From JAMXLO01 sp963726125 (lineage in GTDB: Bacteria > Pseudomonadota > Alphaproteobacteria > Acetobacterales > Acetobacteraceae): a stretch of DNA of 64,000 bases. The stretch is taken from the NCBI GenBank assembly GCA_963726125.1, contig CAVSBG010000007.1, forward strand, positions 124,001 to 188,000. The letters are read 5' to 3'. Below, one piece after another: positions 8,517 through 15,323 of the stretch; the stretch's first letter is position 1, and every line of letters starts with the position of its first letter. The notes under the pieces were generated by a model. That model was given only the letters and a program-made list of their open reading frames with translations, was not told where the DNA came from and did not search any database. A program made the position numbers and the translations under genes.

Positions 8517-9221
8517 TCAGATGCCGCTGAACCAGTTGTAGCCGCGATCCGTCCAATACCCGCGCGGCATCACGTCGGACACGTAGATGGCTGTGACGAA
8601 CTTCGGATTCTTGAACCCGAGTTTCGTCGGGATGCGGATCTTGAACGGATAGCCGTATTTGGTCGGCAAGATTTCATCGGACAGACGGAATGCCATGATC
8701 GTCTGCGGATGCAACGCCGTCGGCATGTCGATGCCTTCATAGTAGCCGTCGGCACATTCGAAACCGACGTAGCGCGCTGTGGTATCGGCGCCGATACGCT
8801 CAAGGAACGTGCGCAGCGGCGTGCCGCTCCATTTGCCGATCATGCTCCAGCCCTCGACACAGACGTGGCGTGTAACCTGACTGACCTGCGGTAGAGCGTA
8901 GAGTTCATCGATGGTCCAGGGCCGCTTTCTCTCGATGCGACCTGCTAATTGCAGGCGATAATCGGCGGAATTAAGGCGCGGTGCCTTGTCCGGTCCGTAC
9001 CAGGCATTGTAGCGGAAATCCTTCACCGCGCTGGCTTCGGGGAACGTCGGAGCCAGGTGCTGCTCGCTGAACAGCGCGGCCTGCACCTTGTCGTTCCATC
9101 TGGAGAAGGTGGCCAGCACGCGCTGCACCGCATCGTCATCGCTGATATCGCAGCCGGTCAGTAGCGTCAGGGCACCAAGGGACACCCCGCCGCGCAGCAA
9201 GCCTCGCCTGGCGAGCGTCAT
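8517..9221 (-). CDS. Molybdopterin-dependent oxidoreductase (sulfite oxidase/MsrP-like), exported
   Basis: The 234-residue protein starts MTLARRGLLRGG with an RR pair and then LTLLTGCD, a lipobox, so export (probably Tat) and lipid anchoring are likely. HVCVEGWSMIGKWSGTPL carries the cysteine that ligates molybdenum in the oxidoreductase molybdopterin-binding domain; GYPFKIRIPTKLGFKNPKFV matches YedY/MsrP relatives. The start at 9221 gives an ATGA overlap with the cytochrome b gene, its probable electron partner. The reaction could be reduction of S- or N-oxides, or sulfite-type oxidation. Confidence 0.85.
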   Translation of the reverse strand: MTLARRGLLRGGVSLGALTLLTGCDISDDDAVQRVLATFSRWNDKVQAALFSEQHLAPTFPEASAVKDFRYNAWYGPDKAPRLNSADYRLQLAGRIERKRPWTIDELYALPQVSQVTRHVCVEGWSMIGKWSGTPLRTFLERIGADTTARYVGFECADGYYEGIDMPTALHPQTIMAFRLSDEILPTKYGYPFKIRIPTKLGFKNPKFVTAIYVSDVMPRGYWTDRGYNWFSGI

Positions 9222-9892
9222 CGGGCGTCCTCCGATGTAACGATGTGACGAGGTTCGGTGGCGCGACCGACCACCATGGCGAGCAACGTGCGCGGGACAA
9301 TCAGGGTCAGTCCCACATGCACTAAGATGAAAAGGACGATGCCGACCATCACGATGAAGTGTACCAGGCGGGCGCCCTGGAAGCCGCCGAATAGCAGTTC
9401 CAGCGGGTAGGTCTGCACCGGCTTCCATATCGTGATACCGGACAAGATCATGATGGCAACGAGTGTCAGCACGCCGAGATACGCCGCCTTCTGCACGGCG
9501 TTGTATTCGCCCAGGTGGTGCTCGAGGCGGAACGTTGCCGCGGCGACGAAATCGCGCATGATGGAGACGGGTCCGACCGGCAGGAAATCGCGTCGGAAAT
9601 GACCCGTTACGATGCCTGCAAGTACGAACAGCAGATAACTCACCACCAGTGTCCACATCGCGGCGAAGTGCCAGGCGATGGCGGAGGCGACCCCAGGATC
9701 GCCGTGACGCGCAAGTGACGTTTGTACGTCACCGCCGAGGGTGATCCATTCGGGGAACGTGAAGGGGAAGATCGGGCTGGCGTTGTAGATACGCCAGCCA
9801 CTGCCGATCATGGCGAGGATCGAGAGCGCCATCACCCAGTGGAAGATGCGACGGGTGAGAGGGTGCTTTTGTTCGTCGTAGAGTTGGGTCAT
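9218..9892 (-). CDS. Cytochrome b561/thiosulfate reductase-type cytochrome b subunit
   Basis: The 224-residue membrane protein has four to five hydrophobic helices and histidines suited to two haems: HPLTRRIFHWVMA, AIAWHFAAMW, RLVHFIVMVG and LVHVGLTLI. It would carry electrons between quinone and the periplasmic molybdenum protein encoded next. Both ends overlap neighbours by ATGA, implying translational coupling with the ModA-like gene upstream and the oxidoreductase downstream. Confidence 0.87.
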   Translation of the reverse strand: MTQLYDEQKHPLTRRIFHWVMALSILAMIGSGWRIYNASPIFPFTFPEWITLGGDVQTSLARHGDPGVASAIAWHFAAMWTLVVSYLLFVLAGIVTGHFRRDFLPVGPVSIMRDFVAAATFRLEHHLGEYNAVQKAAYLGVLTLVAIMILSGITIWKPVQTYPLELLFGGFQGARLVHFIVMVGIVLFILVHVGLTLIVPRTLLAMVVGRATEPRHIVTSEDAR

Positions 9893-10611
9893 GTCTGCAA
9901 CTCCAGGCCGGCTTCGGTGAGCAATGCACTGGCCTCCGGTGTGGCAAGGAAGGCGATGAAGCCCTGCGGATTGGGCCGCGACGCCAGCCGCGTTACGGCG
10001 GCTGCGTACACCTGCGGTGGCTGGATCTCGGGTGGCACGGGGCGGATGACTGCGAGCCCGGGATTGGCGCGAACGTCGGACATGTGCACCAGGCCCGCCT
10101 GCGCCACACCGGACAGCAGCAGCGACGCGACCTCGCCGGTGTTCAGCGCGCCAATCAGATGTGCCGGTTTCAGTTCCAGTCTGGTGACCAACGCCGGGCC
10201 ATCGATGGCGAAGGCTGGCGTCGGATCCGGTGCAGCGAAGGCCTGATCAAGTGGCGCGGTGGCGGTGAGCCCGGCGATGACGAGCGGATTGCGCCAGCGC
10301 GGCGCGGTGGGGACCGCAGCGATGATGCTCGCCTTCTGCAACTGATCCAGGATCCCGATCTGCGTTGCGACGATGTCGTTCTGAATGTCGCGCTCCAGTT
10401 GGGGTACGATCAGTCCGGGCCCGGTGGGAAAGACAAACACGCGCGCGGAGGTTTTCGCCGCGTAAGCGGCAGCGACCTTCCGCAGCGCCGGGGCGAACGC
10501 CGTGTCGCAGGCGAGCGACAGATCGATGGTGTCCGCCGCAGCGGGACGGATGGCGGCGGCAAGCGCCAGTAGCGGCAGCGAGCGCCGCGTGATGTTACGG
10601 GACGTGACCAT
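9889..10611 (-). CDS. ModA-like extracellular substrate-binding protein
   Basis: The 240-residue protein has an N-terminal RR followed by a hydrophobic stretch and an ALA-rich cleavage region. It then has LSLACDTAFAPALRKVAAAY, as in molybdate-type binding proteins of class PBP-2. No ModB or ModC gene is adjacent, so it may not feed a transporter of its own. It could bind an oxyanion or act as an accessory to the molybdenum enzyme. ATG at 10611 lies 2 bp after the DoxX stop. Confidence 0.75.
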   Translation of the reverse strand: MVTSRNITRRSLPLLALAAAIRPAAADTIDLSLACDTAFAPALRKVAAAYAAKTSARVFVFPTGPGLIVPQLERDIQNDIVATQIGILDQLQKASIIAAVPTAPRWRNPLVIAGLTATAPLDQAFAAPDPTPAFAIDGPALVTRLELKPAHLIGALNTGEVASLLLSGVAQAGLVHMSDVRANPGLAVIRPVPPEIQPPQVYAAAVTRLASRPNPQGFIAFLATPEASALLTEAGLELQT

Positions 10612-10613
10612 AT

Positions 10614-11216
10614 TCAACTGATCCAATCGAGATGGCTTGAACTGTGCGCATTGCGGCGCGCGCGCAGCAAACTGTCTGCACCCAGCGAGCGACCCGGTGG
10701 GTCGATCACGAATATCGCCTGGATGATGATCAGGAACATGTAGGTCCAGGGCCACTCGCCCGGTGCCGAATAAAGCCCCAGCCACAGATTGAGACCCATC
10801 AGCAGACCGAGCAGCGCGCCGGCGCGCGAGAACAGGCCCAGCAGCAGCGTCACGCCGATGACCAGTTCCACCAAGTAGACGAGTGGTCCGAACAAGGTGA
10901 GCTTCGGCAGCACGATCATGCGCACCAATTCGCCTTGCAGCACAATCGCGGCGTGGTCGGCTTCCTGCTCCATCCAGTATTTCAGGCCGCTGAAATTCGG
11001 CGGGATCTTCCATAGCGTCTGCTGCCACCACATCGTGGCCATCAGTACGCGTAACCCCCAGATGGCGAGATGGCGGGTCGTGCGTTGCGCCGGTTGGCGA
11101 CGCCACGCGACAATCGCAATGGCGATGCTGGCGAGCAGCAACAGCCAGAAGACCACGGTGAACCAAGCCGGCTGCATCAGGAACTGCAACGCGTCGTTGA
11201 GCGGATTCGGCCGCAT
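10614..11216 (-). CDS. DoxX-family membrane protein
   Basis: The 200-residue protein has four hydrophobic segments and GLRVLMATMWWQQTLWKIPP, LVYLVELVIGVTLLLGLFSRAG and LNLWLGLY, matching DoxX/thiosulfate:quinone oxidoreductase-type membrane proteins. Its start at 11216 follows GAGAGGTGC. It heads the eight-gene operon. DoxX relatives pass electrons from reduced sulfur compounds to quinone in some organisms; here that role is only suggested by the adjoining cytochrome b and molybdenum protein. Confidence 0.8.
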   Translation of the reverse strand: MRPNPLNDALQFLMQPAWFTVVFWLLLLASIAIAIVAWRRQPAQRTTRHLAIWGLRVLMATMWWQQTLWKIPPNFSGLKYWMEQEADHAAIVLQGELVRMIVLPKLTLFGPLVYLVELVIGVTLLLGLFSRAGALLGLLMGLNLWLGLYSAPGEWPWTYMFLIIIQAIFVIDPPGRSLGADSLLRARRNAHSSSHLDWIS

Positions 11217-11339
11217 CGCACCTCTCTCCCGTGTGGACCGATCCGGCCGCCACTGTAACGGTGGTCTCGCGACGTGGTCAGACGTTACAACCCGATACGG
11301 CGTCCGACCACGTCGCCGGGCTGTCAGATTGGAGCGGGT

Positions 11340-12140
11340 ATGGCTGAAGCAGACGCGGCGCCAGCGTTCCTGGCGCCGAAGCCGCACGATGCGCCATCAG
11401 TGTTCCGGCCGGAGAACCTGCTGCGTGAGGCGCGCCGCCAGCGCGGGCTGACCGATGCGCCGGTGCCGGCGGTCTGCGTGCTTGATCCGGACGGCGACAT
11501 CGTCCGCGCCATTCGCGCCGACGGCCGGTCACGGCGCTCGGAAGGCTGGGCCTGCTATCACACCGAGATGGATGTGACGGAGCATGAGGGCGTCACCATC
11601 GGCATCGTCGGCCTGGCGGTGGGAGCGCCATTCGCCGTGCTGGTGGCGGAGCAGTTGTTCGTCTCGGGTTGCCGGCTGCTGATCAGCGTGACGTCGGCCG
11701 GACAGATCGTGCCGGTTGGCCCGACGCCCTATTTCGTGCTGATCGATCGTGCGTTGCGCGACGAGGGCACCAGTCATCACTACATGCCTCCGTCGCTGTT
11801 CTCTGAGGTGGATGCGGGGTTGGCCGAGCGCGCATGGCCGGCGCTCGCCGCGCTGCGCGAACCGGTGCATCGCGGCCTGGTCTGGACCACCGACGCGCCC
11901 TATCGCGAGACTGAGGCCGCTATCGCCGCGGCGCGCGCGCACGGTGCGCTGGCAGTCGAGATGGAGGCGGCGGCGCTCTACGCCTTCGCTCGCGCACGCC
12001 AGCGCGACGTGTTGTGTTTCGCGCACGTGACCAATCAGATGGCCGTCGTCGAGGGCGACTTTGAGAAGGGCGAGGCGGATGGCGCTCGCGACTCGCTGGA
12101 TCTGATCGCCGCCGTGGCGCGTGCCTGCGGGTTCGGATGA
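11340..12140 (+). CDS. Nucleoside phosphorylase (PNP/UDP family)
   Basis: The 266-residue protein contains GVTIGIVGLAVGAPFAVLVAEQL and the purine/uridine phosphorylase signature LAVEMEAAALYAFA, where the glutamate contacts ribose. It would cleave a nucleoside with phosphate in salvage. The ATG at 11340 gives a compact N-terminus; an upstream ATG at 11274 adds a basic unsupported tail. It is followed 16 bp later by a GST gene in the same direction and starts 123 bp from the divergent DoxX operon. Confidence 0.85.
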   Translation: MAEADAAPAFLAPKPHDAPSVFRPENLLREARRQRGLTDAPVPAVCVLDPDGDIVRAIRADGRSRRSEGWACYHTEMDVTEHEGVTIGIVGLAVGAPFAVLVAEQLFVSGCRLLISVTSAGQIVPVGPTPYFVLIDRALRDEGTSHHYMPPSLFSEVDAGLAERAWPALAALREPVHRGLVWTTDAPYRETEAAIAAARAHGALAVEMEAAALYAFARARQRDVLCFAHVTNQMAVVEGDFEKGEADGARDSLDLIAAVARACGFG

Positions 12141-12156
12141 TGAAAGGGAGACGTCC

Positions 12157-12738
12157 ATGCTGACCCTGTATTTCGCCCCCGGTGCCAGCTCGATGGCCGC
12201 GCATATCGCCCTGCACGAGGTGGGCGTGCCGTTCGAAAGCCGGCCGCTGTCGTTCCGCAAGAAGGAGACACGGGATGGGGCTTTCCTGGCGCTCAATCCG
12301 GAAGGCAAGGTGCCGACACTGCTGATCGACGGGCGGCCGCTGACCGAGGTCGCCGGCATCCTGTTCTACCTGGCGCGGTGTTATCCGGATGCCGGCTTGC
12401 TGCCCGCGGATGACGTGGAGGCTGAGGCACAAGTGGTGTCGTGGATGTCGTTCGTCGCGGCTACTGTGCATCCGGCGCGGCGGCAGGGCGTAGAGCACGC
12501 GCGCAGTATCTATGCGGTCGCGGAGCAGCGGCTGGCGGGGCGGGAGTGGGCGGTGGGGCGGTATTCGATCGCGGACATCCACCTGTTCCGGCTGTTCTGG
12601 CGGTTCCGCGGGTCGCTCGATCCAGCGCCGGGCGAGTTCCCGGCGCTGACCGCGCATTACGAGCGGATGATGACGCGGCCTGCCGTGAAGCAGACCATCG
12701 AGATCGAGGCTGCCATCGGCTATGAGCTGCCGGCGTAG
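12157..12738 (+). CDS. Glutathione S-transferase family protein
   Basis: The 193-residue protein begins MLTLYFAPGASSMAAHIALHE, a thioredoxin-fold GST N-domain with the serine/tyrosine region of beta/theta types, and has NPEGKVPTLLIDGRPLTE, the cis-proline glutathione-binding loop. The C-domain is helical. AAAGGGAG lies 7 bp before the ATG. It probably shares a transcript with the phosphorylase and converges on the DUF3574 gene 6 bp away. Confidence 0.87.
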   Translation: MLTLYFAPGASSMAAHIALHEVGVPFESRPLSFRKKETRDGAFLALNPEGKVPTLLIDGRPLTEVAGILFYLARCYPDAGLLPADDVEAEAQVVSWMSFVAATVHPARRQGVEHARSIYAVAEQRLAGREWAVGRYSIADIHLFRLFWRFRGSLDPAPGEFPALTAHYERMMTRPAVKQTIEIEAAIGYELPA

Positions 12739-12744
12739 CTGGCG

Positions 12745-13179
12745 TTAGAACGCAGCGCAGACCGGGCCGACGGTGGTGCCGACGGATTGCTGGTGGAACT
12801 GCGCGCGGTAGGCGTCCTTGACCGCGGCGACCGCGGCTTCGGTGGCCGGCGTGTCGGGCACGGCGACGATGATCACCTTGGTCGGATCGCGGCTGATGCG
12901 GTGGGTGGCGGGGTTCATCCACTGGCCCTCGGCATCGAATTCAGTGAAGCCGTCGGGAAGTTGGGCGGTGACGACGCGCGCGGCGAACTCCGCCCATTCC
13001 GGCTCGGTGAGCGGCGGGCGGCCCGCGATGTTGCGGCCGAAGAACAGGTGGTACTCGAGCATGGGCGTTCCGCCGACGTGCGTGCAGGACGGGGGCGGTT
13101 CGGTGCAGGCGGCAGTGAGGATGCAGAGCGCAATGGTCCGGAGCGAGCGCAGTTGGGGTTGCATGATGGTAGTCGTCAT
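12745..13179 (-). CDS. DUF3574 lipoprotein
   Basis: The 144-residue protein has a signal peptide ending in a lipobox, ILTAAC, so it is probably an anchored lipoprotein. The mature part MLEYHLFFGRNIAGRPPL followed by EWAEFAARVVTAQLPDGFT is the DUF3574 pattern. Function is unknown. It stands alone on the minus strand. Confidence 0.82.
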   Translation of the reverse strand: MTTTIMQPQLRSLRTIALCILTAACTEPPPSCTHVGGTPMLEYHLFFGRNIAGRPPLTEPEWAEFAARVVTAQLPDGFTEFDAEGQWMNPATHRISRDPTKVIIVAVPDTPATEAAVAAVKDAYRAQFHQQSVGTTVGPVCAAF

Positions 13180-13410
13180 AGCTGGCGGCGAATTCGTGAG
13201 GGTGCGTGGGTCAAGGGTCGCCAGTTGGGGTCAACCGCCGGCAAGTCTGGCCGCGACACTGCGAAACCGAGCCTGCGCGGCCCCTGGCTTTCGGGAATCT
13301 CGGCCGCGCTTTCGTCAGGCGGCCGGCGGGCTGTCCGGATCTTCCTGGCGGGCGCCCTTCAGCCAGAAGATGAGCGTGTGCATACTCGGCGTTGATGATG
13401 CGGTTCCGTG

Positions 13411-13815
13411 TCACACTGCGTCACGATCGCGCTGCATCCGCTCGCGCACCGCCTGCGCCAATAATCCTGACCGCGTGTAGCCACTCCGTGCCGCATAGCG
13501 GTCCATCGCCGCCAGCAACTCCTCCGGTAGCGTGATGTTGACGCGGACCGAACGTCCGGCAACTTCCGCTCGCACCAGCACACGCGCCGCTTCCACCACG
13601 CCAGGCTCGGCAACGATAGCGTCCAGTTCGGAGGGCGCGGGAATGATCTCGCCGTGCTCCGCCGTCAGGTCGAGATGGGCCTGCAATGCCTCCTCGGCGT
13701 TACGTGCCGCTTCCTGTACTGTTGCGCCCGCGGATGTGCAGCCGGGCACGTCGGGGAAGTACACCCCGTATCCCTCCGAAGCCGGCTCGATGATCGCGGG
13801 GTAATAGCGGGCCAT
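13411..13815 (-). CDS. hicB: HicB-type antitoxin
   Basis: The 134-residue protein has the HicB N-domain YYPAIIEPASEGYGVYFPDVPGC, a partial RNase H-like fold. A ribbon-helix-helix C-domain (RSVRVNITLPEELLAAMDRYA) binds the operator. It would neutralise HicA and repress the pair. The ATG is 2 bp after the hicA stop. Confidence 0.92.
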   Translation of the reverse strand: MARYYPAIIEPASEGYGVYFPDVPGCTSAGATVQEAARNAEEALQAHLDLTAEHGEIIPAPSELDAIVAEPGVVEAARVLVRAEVAGRSVRVNITLPEELLAAMDRYAARSGYTRSGLLAQAVRERMQRDRDAV

Positions 13816-13817
13816 CG

Positions 13818-14012
13818 TCAGCCTCTCCTCAACGCAACGCCGGATTGGCGCTCAATGCTGCGCAGTGTGCCGGGCGGAATATCCTTCACGGGATGCGAGA
13901 CGGTTGTGGTGCCAGGGCGCTCGGGGTGACGGAAGTGATGATGGCTACCAGTCACCCGCGCAATCCGCCATCCGGCAGCCTCCGGCATCCGGATCACCGT
14001 GCTGCTATCCAT
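13818..14012 (-). CDS. hicA: HicA-type mRNA interferase toxin
   Basis: The 64-residue protein has GWRIARVTGSHHHFRHPERPG, the double-stranded-RNA-binding-fold core with the catalytic histidine in GSHHHF, and ends with PPGTLRSIERQSGV. It would cleave mRNA and tmRNA when free of HicB. The order toxin-antitoxin is usual for hicAB. The region just upstream, around 14013-14030, is AT-richer and is the likely promoter/operator. Confidence 0.9.
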   Translation of the reverse strand: MDSSTVIRMPEAAGWRIARVTGSHHHFRHPERPGTTTVSHPVKDIPPGTLRSIERQSGVALRRG

Positions 14013-14652
14013 GTGTATTTATGGGTACCAGGAAGAAGGGGAGCAAGCCCCGAACTCATGTCGCGTGCGCGGTACCGAGCGCGCCGTTTCCGTTCCGACT
14101 GATTGCAATAGGAATAGCCCGGACCGTTGGCCGACCCGGGGGTAATCCTTCGAAGTGGTAATGAAAACCACCTTGCCGTGGCTTTCCTGCTGATTTCCCA
14201 GTTTAGTATTCCGACGTAACAATTTCCCTGTCAATAGTGACCGAAGCGAAGCGGAAGCAGAGGCCATGAGAATATTCGGTATCGACGGGGGGATCGCGTC
14301 CATAGGCTGCCGTGCTCGACATGAAGGAAGACACTGTCGGCATCGTAAGCGCGGGGGTCAGGACCTTTGACGCCCCGGAGACAGACAAGGCACGCACGCC
14401 GACTAACGCGGTGCGGCGCCTGCATAGGGGCCAACGGCGTGTGATCCGGCAACGGCGGCAACGGCCGTTCCGGTCTTCGTGGCGAGGGGCACGCGAGTTG
14501 GGCCAACCGCAGCACCGCCGCGCGCCCCTCGCCAACGAAGACCGGAGGGCTGCGCGCCAGGCTCATGAGACGAGGACTCCCTGGTTGGGAACATCGTCCC
14601 CACATTACCGATCTGGCAAAGTTAACGCCGCGCCAACTGATCCCACCAACCG
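14013..14652. other. Intergenic stretch between hicA and infC
   Basis: About 640 bp without a convincing gene. Short open frames exist on both strands but lack family-like sequence. The part 14160-14330 is visibly AT-richer than its surroundings. A long imperfect inverted repeat lies at 14470-14545. No rpmI or rplT follows infC, unlike many bacteria. Confidence 0.6.
14470..14545. repeat. Long hairpin-forming inverted repeat
   Basis: The left arm (14470-14495, CCGGTCTTCGTGGCGAGGGG...) pairs with the right arm (14519-14545) with one bulged base and one mismatch over 26 bp. The 23-nt loop itself contains GTTGGGCCAAC. It lies 3' of infC on the opposite arm of the spacer. It could be a terminator-like RNA structure or a small non-autonomous element. 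Confidence 0.7.
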
Positions 14653-15174
14653 CTACCTTGGCGTGAGCACCATCACCATCTGACGGTTCTCCATCCGCGG
14701 CATCTGCTCCACCTTGGATACCGGATCCATCTCGTTCTTGATCCGCTCCAGCACGCGGACGCCGATCTCCTGGTGGGCCATTTCGCGGCCTCGGAAGCGG
14801 AGCGTCACCTTGACCTTGTCGCCTTCCTCGATGAACGACTTCATGGCGCGCATCTTCACCTGATAGTCGTTCTCGTCGATATTCGGGCGGACCTTGATCT
14901 CCTTGATCTCGATCACCTTCTGCTTCTTCTTGGCTTCGTTCTTTTTCTTTTGCAGCTCATATTTATATTTGCCGAAATCCAGGATTTTCACCACGGGCGG
15001 ATCAGCGTTGGGGCTGATCTCGAGCAGGTCGAGGCCGACCGCTTGGGCGCGGAGCCAAGCGTCGCGGGCGGTCATCACCCCTTGCATCTCGCCATCCTGG
15101 TCGATCAGCCGCACCTGCGGCGCACGGATCTCGTCGTTCACGCGCGGGCCGTCACGGCTCGGCGGAGCGGTCAT
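14653..15174 (-). CDS. infC: Translation initiation factor IF-3
   Basis: The 173-residue protein has RDGPRVNDEIRAPQVRLID at the N-terminus, the lysine-rich linker ELQKKKNEAKKKQKV and the C-domain IKVRPNIDENDYQVKMR, all standard for IF-3. It binds the 30S subunit and checks start-codon pairing. The ATG at 15174 has only a weak ribosome binding site. An in-frame ATA at 15189 lies 6 nt after a clear GGAG. A rare start codon is known to mediate infC autoregulation, so 15189 may be the true start. It follows thrS on the same strand. Confidence 0.96.
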   Translation of the reverse strand: MTAPPSRDGPRVNDEIRAPQVRLIDQDGEMQGVMTARDAWLRAQAVGLDLLEISPNADPPVVKILDFGKYKYELQKKKNEAKKKQKVIEIKEIKVRPNIDENDYQVKMRAMKSFIEEGDKVKVTLRFRGREMAHQEIGVRVLERIKNEMDPVSKVEQMPRMENRQMVMVLTPR

Positions 15175-15186
15175 TGGTCCTCTTGG

Positions 15187-15201
15187 TATGGTCTTCTCCT
15201 C
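15187..15201 (-). promoter_or_regulatory. Possible ATA start codon and ribosome binding site of infC
   Basis: On the minus strand GAGGAGAAGACC precedes ATA at 15189, in frame with IF-3 and without stop. Its spacing is better than that of the downstream ATG. Non-AUG starts are established for infC in other bacteria. Confidence 0.4.
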
Positions 15202-15323
15202 TGGTGATTATGGGATCGGCAGTGGACAGTTTGGCCGATTGGGCCGTTACGGATCAAGCTTTAGCAACGGGAGGCGCCACACGCGGGCGAATCCCGCGGC
15301 CTGAGTGTAGCCCCGTCCGCCTT

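Noticed and set aside
13211..13414. Open frame between hicB and DUF3574
   Set aside because: Arg/Pro-rich composition typical of an antisense frame in GC-rich DNA; no motif and no ribosome binding site.
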